Below are positions 40,333-48,479 of a DNA stretch of 64,000 bases, one piece after another. Source of the DNA: SIG575 sp045542485 (GTDB lineage: Bacteria; Bacillota; Clostridia; Oscillospirales; Acutalibacteraceae); contig JAZQLC010000051.1 of assembly GCA_045542485.1 (NCBI GenBank), positions 62,001 to 126,000 of the forward strand, read 5' to 3'. The notes under the pieces were generated by a model. The model made no database searches. It was not told the origin of the DNA and was given only the letters and a program-made list of their open reading frames with translations. The position numbers and the translations under genes are program-made. The number at the start of each line of letters is the position of its first letter. The first letter of the stretch is position 1.

Positions 40333-41823
40333 ATGAAAGCGAAAATTACTATTGCAAAAGAACTTAAAGTAGGGGATATTGACAGGCGTATGTTCGGCTC
40401 ATTTGTTGAGCATCTGGGCAGAGCAGTGTACGGCGGAATCTATGAGCCGGGTCACGAAACGGCAGATGAAGACGGTTTCAGACGCGATGTCATTGACCTT
40501 GTAAATGAACTTGATGTGCCTGTTGTCCGTTATCCCGGCGGAAATTTTGTTTCGGGCTATGATTGGGAGGACGGTGTAGGTCCCGTTGAGTCAAGACCCA
40601 AGAGACTTGACCTTGCATGGGGCACAACAGAGCCTAACACTTTCGGCACAAACGAGTTTATGAAATGGTGTCAGAAAGCGAAAACTGCACCGATGATGGC
40701 GGTAAATCTTGGTACAAGAGGTCCCGACGAGGCGAGAGCCCTTGTTGAATACTGCAACCTGAATACCGATACAAAATATGCAAAAATGAGAAAAGACCAC
40801 GGCTATGAAAAGCCCTGGGATGTAAAACTCTGGTGTCTCGGTAACGAAATGGACGGCTCCTGGCAGATGGGAGCAAAAACTGCTACCGAATACGGCAGAA
40901 CTGCCCTTGAGGCATCAAAGCTTATGAAGTGGGTTGACCCCTCAATCGAAACTGTTCTCTGCGGCTCTTCAAGCAGAAATTCGCCCACATTCGGTAAATG
41001 GGAAGAAACTGCTCTCGATATCGCCTATGACAGCATCGATTATCTTTCTCTTCATCAGTATTACGGCAACAGTTCAAAGGATACGGAAACTTTCCTTGCT
41101 CTTTCAACTGAGCTTGACGAATTTATTTACAGCGTTATCTGTGTTTGCGACTATGTAAAAGCAAAGAAACGCAGCAAGAAAAAGATAATGCTCTCATTTG
41201 ACGAGTGGAATGTGTGGTATCATTCCTGGGGTGCACCCTTTGAAAAATGGTCAGTTGCACCCGGTCTTCTTGAAGATATATATAACTTTGAAGATGCTCT
41301 TGTGGCTGCTTGTATGCTTATCACTCTTCTTCGTCACGCTGACAGAATCAAGGTTGCTTGTATTGCTCAGCTTGTAAATGTTATCGCACCTATCTTCACA
41401 AAGACAGGCGGTGGCGTGTTCCGCCAGACAACATTCTATCCTTTCGAAAGAATGTCAAAATATGCCCGTGGCGCATCTATCAAGCCTATTGTTGAATGTC
41501 CGAAATATGACACTAAGGATTATACGGATGTGCCTTACCTGGAAACAATTGCTACATACGATGAGGAAAACGACGAGGTTGCAGTGTTTGTGGTAAACCG
41601 TTCTCTTACAGAGGATTGCGTTCTTGATTTCTCTCTTCTCGACTTTGACGGCTACAAGCCCGTATCTTTCGAGTCGATGGACGGCTATGACAAGCTTCTT
41701 GTAAACGATTTCGGTAAAGAAACTGTCTGTATGCATACAAATGAAATTCCCTCAGGTGATAACGGTCAGTTCACAGCTTGTCTTAAAAATATGAGTTTCA
41801 ATGTTATCAGATTCAAAAAATAA
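40333..41823 (+). CDS. abfA: Alpha-L-arabinofuranosidase, glycoside hydrolase family 51
   Basis: A 496-residue cytosolic GH51 enzyme releasing terminal arabinofuranose from arabinan or arabinoxylan oligosaccharides. The acid/base is Glu172 in WCLGNEMDGSW and the nucleophile Glu291 in LSFDEWNVWYH. The N-terminal MFGSFVEHLGRAVYGGIYEPG block and VRYPGGNFVSGYDW are characteristic. The C-terminal ~130 residues form the beta-sandwich. No signal peptide, full family length. GAAAGGGG stands before the ATG. First gene of a two-gene operon with a GH3 enzyme, nine bases apart. Confidence 0.95.
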   Translation: MKAKITIAKELKVGDIDRRMFGSFVEHLGRAVYGGIYEPGHETADEDGFRRDVIDLVNELDVPVVRYPGGNFVSGYDWEDGVGPVESRPKRLDLAWGTTEPNTFGTNEFMKWCQKAKTAPMMAVNLGTRGPDEARALVEYCNLNTDTKYAKMRKDHGYEKPWDVKLWCLGNEMDGSWQMGAKTATEYGRTALEASKLMKWVDPSIETVLCGSSSRNSPTFGKWEETALDIAYDSIDYLSLHQYYGNSSKDTETFLALSTELDEFIYSVICVCDYVKAKKRSKKKIMLSFDEWNVWYHSWGAPFEKWSVAPGLLEDIYNFEDALVAACMLITLLRHADRIKVACIAQLVNVIAPIFTKTGGGVFRQTTFYPFERMSKYARGASIKPIVECPKYDTKDYTDVPYLETIATYDEENDEVAVFVVNRSLTEDCVLDFSLLDFDGYKPVSFESMDGYDKLLVNDFGKETVCMHTNEIPSGDNGQFTACLKNMSFNVIRFKK

Positions 41824-41832
41824 GGTGATTTT

Positions 41833-44259
41833 ATGAGACTTTTCAACAAATTTATCCGTTTTGTTTCAGGCGCTGAATTGGCTCAGAAAGAAACGGGCGG
41901 TGTTGTGACGGGCCAAGCCAACAAAGAGCTCATACCCCATCTCAGAGAATGTGGTGCTGAGGGCTGTGTGCTTCTTAAAAATGACGGCGTTCTTCCTTTC
42001 AGTGAAAAGAATAATGTGGCTGTTTTCGGCAGAGTGCAGATTGACTGGTTTTATGTGGGCAACGGCTCGGGCGGTGACGTGCGCACACCGTACAAGGTGA
42101 ATCTTCTTGAAGGTCTTGAAAAAAGCGGACTTAACCTTAATGAAGAACTGAAAAATAAATACAAGGCGTGGACTTCAAAAAAGAAAAATATTCCCGACCC
42201 CGGTTTCTGGGCACATTGGCCGAGATATTATGAGGAAATGCCCATATCTCTTGACGATGTGAAAAAGGCAAAAGAAACAAGTGACAGTGCAGTTATTGTA
42301 ATCGGCAGGTCATCAGGCGAGGATAGAGAAAATGTTCTTAAAAAAGGAAGCTTTTACCTGACAGACAAGGAAAAGATGCTTATTGAAAAAGTCACATCTG
42401 TTTTTGACAAAACTCTTCTTATTCTCAATGTGGGTAATATTATTGATTTTGAAGAAATTGCTGCTTACGGCCAAAAGATTTCTGCCATTCTCATTGTATG
42501 GCAGGGTGGTATGGAAAGTGGTAATGCTGCCGCAGATATACTCGCAGGTAAGGTTAATCCCTCAGGTAAACTGACCGATACAATTGCGAAAACATATGAG
42601 GATTATCCCTCGTCGGAAAATTTCGGAAAACTTAAATTCAATAACTATGCAGAAGATATTTTCGTAGGTTACAGATATTTTGAGACCTTTGCGAAAGACA
42701 GAGTGCTTTATGAATTCGGTTACGGTATGTCTTATACTGACTTTGAAACTGAATTTGTGAAAGCGGAAGAAAAAGACGGCTCTTTCATATTCACGGCAAA
42801 AGTGAAAAATGTGGGCTCAGTTCCCGGTAAGGAAGTGCTTCAGCTTTATGCTTCTGCACCTCAGGGTAAGCTCGGCAAAGCGTCAAAGGTTCTCACAGGC
42901 TTCAGGAAAACAAAGCTTCTCGAACCCGGTGAAGAGGAAGAACTTGTAATCACCGCAGACAGATATACCTTTGCTTCGTATGACGATTCCGGCGTGACGG
43001 GTAATAAGAGCTCGTACATTCTCGAAAAGGGTAAATATGAATTCTATCTTGGCACCAGCGTAAGAAAATGCGATAAGGTTTTCTCCTTCACTCTTGAAAA
43101 AGATGAAATTCTTGCTACTCTCACGGAGGCTATGGCAGTCAAGGCGGAAATGGCATTTGACAGAATGAAAGCCCGGGAGAAGAATGGAGAAATTCTTCTC
43201 CGGTATGAAAAAGTCCCCACAGTCACAACAAATCTCAGGGAAATTATTCTTGAAAATCTTCCTGAGGGAAAAGAGATGACGGGGGATAAGGGGTATAAAC
43301 TCAGCGATGTGAAATCAGGAAAAGTTACAATGGACGATTTTGTTGCACAGCTTGACCTGACAGAGCTTGAAGCAATCAGCCGTGGTGAAGGTCTTATGAA
43401 TTCTTCTCTCGGCGCAGAGGGCAACGCAGGTACCCTCGGAGGAGTGCTCCCGTCGCTTCGCGAAAAAGGCATCCCTGCTATGACCACAACAGACGGTCCG
43501 TCAGGAATACGCCTTATGGCATCCTGCTCACTTCTTCCCTGTGGTACGGCTATTGCCTGTACCTGGAATGAGGCTCTTACATATTCTCTCTTTGAAAAAG
43601 TCGGAGAGGAAATGAAGGACAGAGGAAGCGATATGCTTCTTGCTCCCGGTATGAATATTCACCGTAATCCTCTCTGCGGAAGAAACTTTGAATATTATTC
43701 AGAGGACCCGTTGCTTACGGGTAAAATCGCATCTGCAACTGTCAGAGGAATACAGAAGCATAATCTTTCGGCTTGTCCCAAGCATTTTGCCTGTAACAAT
43801 CAGGAGCTTAACCGTAATCATACAGATTCCGTTGTTTCCGAAAGAGCACTGAGAGAAATCTATCTCAAGGGCTTTGAAATCTGTGTGAAAGAGGCGAAAC
43901 CTCTTAATATTATGACAAGCTACAACAAGGTCAACGGCGTGTGGAGTCACTACAATTACGAGCTTTGCACAACGATTCTTCGCGGTGAATGGGGATACAA
44001 GGGTAATGTTGTCACAGACTGGTGGATGCGTTATGCACCTTCGCCTGAATTCCCCAATCTGAGAGATAATGCATACAGAGTCCGTGCACAGGTTGATGTG
44101 CTTATGCCCGGCGGTAAAACTGCAGTTAGCAAGTCTGCCTCAGATGACGGCTCACTTACGGAAACATATGGCAGTAAAGACGGCATAACTTTGGGTGAGC
44201 TTCAGAGAAGTGCAAAAAATGTTCTGAATTATATTATTTCATCAGGTAAAGAAATCTGA
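41833..44259 (+). CDS. Glycoside hydrolase family 3 enzyme with permuted domain order
   Basis: 808 residues with GH3 domains in reversed order. The (alpha/beta)6-sandwich comes first (AEGCVLLKNDGVLPF about 41-55; IVWQGGMESGNAAADILAGK about 223-242; VGYRYFETFAKDRVLYEFGYGMSYT). A fibronectin-III-like domain follows (about 300-410), and the TIM barrel comes last. The barrel contains MLLAPGMNIHRNPLCGRNFEYYSEDP, written here in two parts in the chain (about 599-624), CPKHFACNNQE, and the nucleophile Asp729 in NVVTDWWMRY. Such permutation is known in ruminal beta-glucosidases. Likely beta-glucosidase/xylosidase/arabinosidase acting in the cytosol on the same oligosaccharides as the GH51 enzyme. AAGGTG precedes the ATG. 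Confidence 0.92.
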   Translation: MRLFNKFIRFVSGAELAQKETGGVVTGQANKELIPHLRECGAEGCVLLKNDGVLPFSEKNNVAVFGRVQIDWFYVGNGSGGDVRTPYKVNLLEGLEKSGLNLNEELKNKYKAWTSKKKNIPDPGFWAHWPRYYEEMPISLDDVKKAKETSDSAVIVIGRSSGEDRENVLKKGSFYLTDKEKMLIEKVTSVFDKTLLILNVGNIIDFEEIAAYGQKISAILIVWQGGMESGNAAADILAGKVNPSGKLTDTIAKTYEDYPSSENFGKLKFNNYAEDIFVGYRYFETFAKDRVLYEFGYGMSYTDFETEFVKAEEKDGSFIFTAKVKNVGSVPGKEVLQLYASAPQGKLGKASKVLTGFRKTKLLEPGEEEELVITADRYTFASYDDSGVTGNKSSYILEKGKYEFYLGTSVRKCDKVFSFTLEKDEILATLTEAMAVKAEMAFDRMKAREKNGEILLRYEKVPTVTTNLREIILENLPEGKEMTGDKGYKLSDVKSGKVTMDDFVAQLDLTELEAISRGEGLMNSSLGAEGNAGTLGGVLPSLREKGIPAMTTTDGPSGIRLMASCSLLPCGTAIACTWNEALTYSLFEKVGEEMKDRGSDMLLAPGMNIHRNPLCGRNFEYYSEDPLLTGKIASATVRGIQKHNLSACPKHFACNNQELNRNHTDSVVSERALREIYLKGFEICVKEAKPLNIMTSYNKVNGVWSHYNYELCTTILRGEWGYKGNVVTDWWMRYAPSPEFPNLRDNAYRVRAQVDVLMPGGKTAVSKSASDDGSLTETYGSKDGITLGELQRSAKNVLNYIISSGKEI

Positions 44260-44270
44260 ATATAAAAGAA

Positions 44271-44300
44271 AAAAGGTTGAGAGATTCTCAACCTTTTTTG
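44271..44300. terminator. Bidirectional terminator
   Basis: AAAAGGTTGAGA (44271-44282) pairs with TCTCAACCTTTT (44286-44297); it serves GH3 (+) and the traX-like gene (-). Confidence 0.9.
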
Positions 44301-44993
44301 TTATATAAATTTGTCAATCAGATAAATCACTGCAAGATGTGCAGGGTAGAAAATATAGAAAACATATTTCATATTCAATTTTCCTCTTTTGCCGTTGTAG
44401 AGCATCAGGAGAGGAACAGCACACAGAGAATAAATCTGTGCTTGGTTGAGGTATGTCATTCCCAGAAGAACGATAGCGGTGAAAAGGATTTTCAGGGACT
44501 TTTTCTTGGGGAAGTAAACTGCTACGGGAAGAAAGACTCCCAAAAATCCGTAATCGAATCTGAACCCGTATGTGCTGAAAAGTTCAGGTGCTATGGCACA
44601 GAGGAAAATAACCGACAACCACACGAGGATAAAGATAAGCAGACTTTTTCCGTCTTTTTTTCTGAAGAAATTATCTGCTGAAAATATGGCACAGATTGAA
44701 AGTGTGAATGTAAGCAGAATGTTCATATGGAATGAAGCTGATGTGAGCAGATAAACTGCCTGACATCCGAAGCCCATAGCGGCGATAAGCAGCAGGTATC
44801 TGCGTCTGTCTTTCGTGTAAAAACACCCTTCTGCAATCATATACGCAAATATCGGGAATGCGAGTCTGCCGATAATTCTGAAAATTCTGATGTGGGGGAA
44901 GAGCACAAGTCCCATATGGTCAGTGAGCATTGAAACCATAGCTATGACCTTAAGAGAGTTATTTGATAAAAGAGAAAATTTTTCTTTTTGCAT
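44301..44993 (-). CDS. TraX-family membrane protein
   Basis: About 230 residues, mostly hydrophobic with seven to eight membrane helices. SLKVIAMVSMLTDHMGLVLFP and FRIIGRLAFPIFAYMIAEG near the N-terminus are the TraX hallmark. TraX of F plasmids acetylates pilin; chromosomal TraX proteins of Firmicutes are presumed membrane acyltransferases of unknown substrate. The start is uncertain: ATG at 44993 has no good site, and ATG at 45029 overlaps the upstream HD gene. Third gene of the mtnN operon. Confidence 0.82.
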   Translation of the reverse strand: MQKEKFSLLSNNSLKVIAMVSMLTDHMGLVLFPHIRIFRIIGRLAFPIFAYMIAEGCFYTKDRRRYLLLIAAMGFGCQAVYLLTSASFHMNILLTFTLSICAIFSADNFFRKKDGKSLLIFILVWLSVIFLCAIAPELFSTYGFRFDYGFLGVFLPVAVYFPKKKSLKILFTAIVLLGMTYLNQAQIYSLCAVPLLMLYNGKRGKLNMKYVFYIFYPAHLAVIYLIDKFI

Positions 44994-45015
44994 AATTTTT
45001 GAATTTTTCTGCAAA

Positions 45016-45597
45016 CTAATTCTGCTCATCAAGTGTGAGAGAAAAGCTGTCAAGGAATGTGTCAAGGAAGAAATCGGCCTCTTCCATTTTCATATCTCTT
45101 ATTGCTTTTTCGGTGGATTTGAGTGCACTTTCAAATTCTTTGTTTCCTGCTTTTCTTTCCTCGAGACATTTTGTCAGAGCGCTGATTTTATCAGCGGCTT
45201 TAACGATTTTCCAGAGATATTCGTCTTCCTCTTCTCTGAAGAAAAGGGGAGAGAAGTCTTCCTGCAATTCTGCGGGAAGCATAGAGAGAAGCTTTGTACA
45301 AGCATTTTCTTCTATTTTTGAATAAACCTCTTTAATGTCTTCGTTGAAGTATTTTACGGGCGTAGGCAAGTCACCTGTAATGATTTCCGGCATATCATGG
45401 TATAGGGCGAGGACGGCTGCTCTGTCTGCGTTCAGATTGCCGCCGAAGTATTTGTTTCTGATAAGTGCGAGTGCGTGGGCAAATGCGGCGGTTTCCATAG
45501 AGTGCTGACAAATGCTCTCTTCCTGAACGTTACGCATAAGCGCCCAACGGTTTATATATTTCATTCTTGCCAACATGGCGAAAAAGTGACTGTTCAT
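45016..45597 (-). CDS. yfbR: HD-domain 5'-deoxynucleotidase, YfbR-like
   Basis: 193 residues. The N-terminal MNSHFFAMLARMKYINRWALMRN block is the YfbR opening (seen here as two adjacent segments). Metal ligands are in ICQHSMETAAFAHAL (His ~33), LYHDMPEIITGD (His-Asp ~68-69) and KAADKISAL (Asp ~137). YfbR dephosphorylates dNMPs. It starts two bases after mtnN and overlaps or abuts the traX-like gene, so all three are cotranscribed; nucleoside salvage links it with mtnN. Confidence 0.92.
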   Translation of the reverse strand: MNSHFFAMLARMKYINRWALMRNVQEESICQHSMETAAFAHALALIRNKYFGGNLNADRAAVLALYHDMPEIITGDLPTPVKYFNEDIKEVYSKIEENACTKLLSMLPAELQEDFSPLFFREEEDEYLWKIVKAADKISALTKCLEERKAGNKEFESALKSTEKAIRDMKMEEADFFLDTFLDSFSLTLDEQN

Positions 45598-45599
45598 TT

Positions 45600-46289
45600 T
45601 TATATATTCTCCGAAATTTTTTCTAACATTTCTCCGGCAACTTCGCTCAGATGAACTTCTTTTTTGTTGTTGAGCTCTCTGTAATTTTCAACTGCACTTT
45701 CGTCACAGTCGTCGGAAATTTTTCTGATTGCAAGGAACGGTGTGCCTGTTTTGTGACACACGGCAGCGATTGCGCCTGTTTCCATATCGAAAGAGCAGAT
45801 GGAGAATGTGTCAAGGAACTTCTTTTTAAGAGCTGAATCTGCAAGGAAAATATCGCCCGTACCCAGTTTGCCGAAATGGTTGATTCTGCATTCTTTTGCA
45901 AGAGAGAGTAGCTTTTCGTCTGCCTTGTACACAAAAACATCCTGAGGCTTTACTCCCAACTCGTAGCCGATGGCTGTCAGGTCAAAGTCACATTCTGTGT
46001 ATTCTGTACCGGCAACGATGAAATTTCTCTGCACACCGTGAACGGCCCCTGAAAGTCCTACATTGAGAATGGCGTCTACCTTTTCGCTCTCTATCAGCCA
46101 GAGTGTGGCGATTGCGGCGTTTACTTTACCGATGCCGCACTCTACACCCACAACTTCAATCTTTTCATTGAAAGAGAATCTGATGCAGTTGTTTGTGAGA
46201 GCCGTAAACTCTGTGGGGGAAAATTCCGATGCGAATTTTTTAAAAGGGTCATATTCATAGCTGTCTGCGATAACAAAACCGATTTTCAT
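45600..46289 (-). CDS. mtnN: 5'-methylthioadenosine/S-adenosylhomocysteine nucleosidase
   Basis: A 229-residue nucleosidase recycling MTA, SAH and 5'-deoxyadenosine (the last made by radical SAM enzymes such as PflA). The VVGVECGIGKVNAAIAT block (about 51-67), VGLSGAV, and FDMETGAIAAVCHKTGTPFLAIRKISD near residue 170-196 (Met-Glu substrate residues, then the catalytic Asp) are diagnostic. CAGGTG is well placed before ATG 46289; the longer frame covers the promoter. First gene of its operon. Confidence 0.93.
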   Translation of the reverse strand: MKIGFVIADSYEYDPFKKFASEFSPTEFTALTNNCIRFSFNEKIEVVGVECGIGKVNAAIATLWLIESEKVDAILNVGLSGAVHGVQRNFIVAGTEYTECDFDLTAIGYELGVKPQDVFVYKADEKLLSLAKECRINHFGKLGTGDIFLADSALKKKFLDTFSICSFDMETGAIAAVCHKTGTPFLAIRKISDDCDESAVENYRELNNKKEVHLSEVAGEMLEKISENI

Positions 46290-46317
46290 ATTATTCACCT
46301 GTTTCTTATTTTTATAA

Positions 46318-46346
46318 ATTATACAACACATAGTCTTCAAAGTCAA
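46318..46346 (-). promoter_or_regulatory. Promoter of the mtnN operon
   Basis: Minus-strand TTGACT (46346-46341), 17-base spacer, TATAAT (46323-46318). Confidence 0.82.
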
Positions 46347-46380
46347 TTGCAAACCTTCTCGCAGTGATTATTATACGGTG

Positions 46381-46475
46381 GCAGATTTTATGCAGTCTGT
46401 CCTGTGGGGAGCCGTATATTTCACTGCTTGATATACTGCCGATATACCGTAAAATCGGGGTGTCGGCATTTTTTT
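46381..46475 (+). ncRNA. Candidate small structured RNA ending in an orphan terminator
   Basis: A terminator with a T7 run lies on the + strand: TGCCGATATACCG (46437-46449) pairs with CGGGGTGTCGGCA (46456-46468), with two or three G-U pairs and one mismatch. No + strand gene lies upstream after the terminator at 44297. A weak promoter, TTGCAA (46347-46352) with TATTAT (46369-46374, 16-base spacer), would start an RNA of about 95 bases near 46381. An alternative pairing joins GGCAG (46380-46384) to CTGCC (46436-46440) and GCAGT (46392-46396) to ACTGC (46423-46427), and would compete with the terminator. It matches no class I recognise (not SRP, tmRNA or T-box). Confidence 0.35.
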
Positions 46476-46506
46476 GAAATTTTTTAAATTTTTTTTGAAA
46501 AAAGTA

Positions 46507-46535
46507 TTGACAAATTGGATTTTGTCGATTATAAT
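46507..46535 (+). promoter_or_regulatory. Promoter of the tRNA-Met/tRNA-Glu operon
   Basis: TTGACA (46507-46512), 17-base spacer, TATAAT (46530-46535): a perfect consensus promoter ~22 bases before the first tRNA. Confidence 0.93.
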
Positions 46536-46556
46536 GTACAAGTGCTTTGAGGTTAT

Positions 46557-46633
46557 GGCTGCATAGCTCAGTTGGCTAGAGCATACGGTTCATACCCGTA
46601 GTGTCGTTGGTTCAAATCCAACTGCAGCCACCA
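46557..46633 (+). tRNA. tRNA-Met (CAU), elongator type
   Basis: The acceptor stem GGCTGCA (46557-46563) pairs with TGCAGCC (46623-46629), then A and an encoded CCA. Anticodon arm TACGG-TTCATAC-CCGTA has anticodon CAT. The G1-C72 pair and the absence of three G-C pairs in the anticodon stem point to the elongator rather than the initiator. The T arm has GGTTCAAATCC. Confidence 0.95.
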
Positions 46634-46639
46634 TTATAT

Positions 46640-46714
46640 GGCCCGGTGGTCAAGCGGTTAAGACACCGCCCTTTCACGGCGGTAACACGAGTTCGATTCT
46701 CGTCCGGGTCACCA
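46640..46714 (+). tRNA. tRNA-Glu (UUC)
   Basis: GGCCCGG (46640-46646) pairs with CCGGGTC at the 3' end, followed by A and an encoded CCA (46712-46714 area). The anticodon arm CCGCC-CTTTCAC-GGCGG has anticodon TTC. Cotranscribed with tRNA-Met. Confidence 0.95.
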
Positions 46715-46748
46715 AACTCCAAGATGTTCAAATCTTGGAGTTTTTTTC
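46715..46748 (+). terminator. Terminator of the tRNA operon
   Basis: AACTCCAAGAT (46715-46725) and ATCTTGGAGTT (46732-46742) form an 11-bp stem followed by T6. Confidence 0.9.
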
Positions 46749-46793
46749 TTGATATTTTTAAATTTACTTTTTTATTCACGGGGAGGCGACTTT

Positions 46794-48065
46794 ATGTTTG
46801 TAGATGTTGCGAAAATCAAAATCAAAGCAGGTAACGGTGGCGACGGTGCCGTTATGTTCCACAGGGAAAAATATGTCGCTTCAGGCGGACCTGACGGCGG
46901 AGACGGCGGAAAGGGCGGCGACATTGTTTTTCAGGTAGATACAAATATGTCCACACTTGCTGATTTCCGTTATAAGAGAAAATACAGCGCTGAGCACGGC
47001 GAAAAAGGTCAGGGCGGCAGAAAAAACGGAAAAAAAGGTAAAGACCTTATAATTCGTGTTCCCAAGGGTACAATAATCCGTGAAGTGGAAAGCGGCGCGA
47101 TTATGGCAGATATGGGTGCTATGGACTCCTTTATTGCTGCGAAAGGCGGCAGAGGCGGTTGGGGCAACAGCCATTTTGCAACACCCACAAGACAGACACC
47201 CCGCTTCGCAAAAAGCGGTGTTCCCGGTGAAAGCTGGGAAGTTACGCTTGAGCTTAAGCTTCTTGCCGATGTGGGACTTTTAGGATATCCCAATGTTGGT
47301 AAATCAACATTTATTTCAGTTGTCAGCGAGGCAAAGCCGATTATCGCAAACTATCATTTCACAACAATCACACCTGTTCTCGGCGTTGTTGATATGGGTG
47401 ACGAAAACTCCTTCGTAATGGCTGATATTCCCGGTCTTATCGAGGGCGCAGGTGACGGAGTCGGTCTCGGACACGAGTTTCTCCGCCATGTTGAAAGATG
47501 CCGTATGCTTGTTCACATTCTCGATGTGGCAGGCAGCGAGGGCAGAGACCCCATTGAGGACTTTGAGACAATCAACAAGGAGCTTGAAAAATTCAACAGC
47601 GACCTTGCTGACCGTCCTCAGATAGTTGTTGCCAATAAGGTTGACCTTGCAACAGATGAACAGCTTTCAAGACTTGAAGAATATATCCGTTCAAAGGGCT
47701 ATGATTTTATGACAATGTGCGCTCCTATTGCAGAGGGCACAAAGGATGTTATCAACGCCGTGTGGAAAATGCTTCAGACTCTTCCTCCTATCAAGGAATA
47801 TGAATCTGAAGAAATTCCCACAGAGGTTATCGCAGAAAACACTTCAAACAAATTTTCCATTGATGTTCAGGAAGATGTGTATTTTGTGGAGGGCGAGTGG
47901 CTTCTTAAAATCCTTCAGAGGACAGACCTTGATGACTATGAATCACTCCAGTATTTCCAGAGAGTTCTTCGCTCTTCGGGAATTATTGATGCACTTCTTC
48001 AAAGAGGCATTCAGGAGGGTGACACAGTCTGCATATATGACCTTGAATTTGACTTTGTTCTTTGA
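46794..48065 (+). CDS. obgE: Obg-family ribosome-assembly GTPase
   Basis: A 423-residue Obg/CgtA GTPase. The glycine-rich N-terminal Obg fold (KAGNGGDGAVMFHREK; GGDGGKGGDIVFQVD) covers about 1-158. The G domain has GYPNVGKSTFIS (about 163-174), the switch II block ADIPGLIEGAGDG and NKVDL. The C-terminal ~90 residues include the OCT domain. It acts in 50S assembly and links to (p)ppGpp. GGGGAGG stands 8 bases before the ATG at 46794; the longer frame is leader. First gene of an operon with mrnC and a YitT-like gene. Confidence 0.96.
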   Translation: MFVDVAKIKIKAGNGGDGAVMFHREKYVASGGPDGGDGGKGGDIVFQVDTNMSTLADFRYKRKYSAEHGEKGQGGRKNGKKGKDLIIRVPKGTIIREVESGAIMADMGAMDSFIAAKGGRGGWGNSHFATPTRQTPRFAKSGVPGESWEVTLELKLLADVGLLGYPNVGKSTFISVVSEAKPIIANYHFTTITPVLGVVDMGDENSFVMADIPGLIEGAGDGVGLGHEFLRHVERCRMLVHILDVAGSEGRDPIEDFETINKELEKFNSDLADRPQIVVANKVDLATDEQLSRLEEYIRSKGYDFMTMCAPIAEGTKDVINAVWKMLQTLPPIKEYESEEIPTEVIAENTSNKFSIDVQEDVYFVEGEWLLKILQRTDLDDYESLQYFQRVLRSSGIIDALLQRGIQEGDTVCIYDLEFDFVL

Positions 48066-48077
48066 TGGAGTTGGGAT

Positions 48078-48467
48078 ATGAGATTTACAGATAACAAATG
48101 TGACCCTAACAATCTCAGCCCGTTGATGCTTGCTTTTATCGGCGATACGGTGTATGACCTGTTTGTCAGGGAAACGCTTCTCACGGAGTGTCCCCGACCT
48201 GTGAAAAAGCTTCATTCTCTGGCGGTTGAGGAGGTTTCTGCAACTGCTCAGGCGAGAAAAATCAAGGCAGTTCGGGATATGCTCACTGAGGAAGAGGCTG
48301 ATATTTTCAGGCGCGGCAGAAATGCACACACGGGACACGTGCCAAAGAGTGCCGATGTTATGACATACCACTACGCAACGGGGCTTGAGACACTTTTCGG
48401 ATATCTTTATCTCAAGGGAGAAGAGGAAAGACTGAAAGAACTTTTTGGGGCGATACATAATTTATAA
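48078..48467 (+). CDS. mrnC: Mini-ribonuclease 3
   Basis: 129 residues, an RNase III catalytic domain without the double-stranded RNA binding domain. The signature AFIGDTVYDLFVRE (about 19-32) replaces the ERLEFLGDSV of RNase III, and RGRNAHTGHVPKSADVMTYH holds the second acidic/His region. MrnC matures 23S rRNA in Gram-positives. It is often beside cysS; here it follows obgE by 12 bases. Confidence 0.93.
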   Translation: MRFTDNKCDPNNLSPLMLAFIGDTVYDLFVRETLLTECPRPVKKLHSLAVEEVSATAQARKIKAVRDMLTEEEADIFRRGRNAHTGHVPKSADVMTYHYATGLETLFGYLYLKGEEERLKELFGAIHNL

Positions 48468-48479
48468 GGTTGTGTCGCT

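Noticed and set aside
46469..46500. A/T-homopolymer tract as a phase-variation repeat
   Set aside because: The T-runs are interrupted and belong to the terminator and AT-rich DNA before the tRNA promoter; no coding frame spans them.
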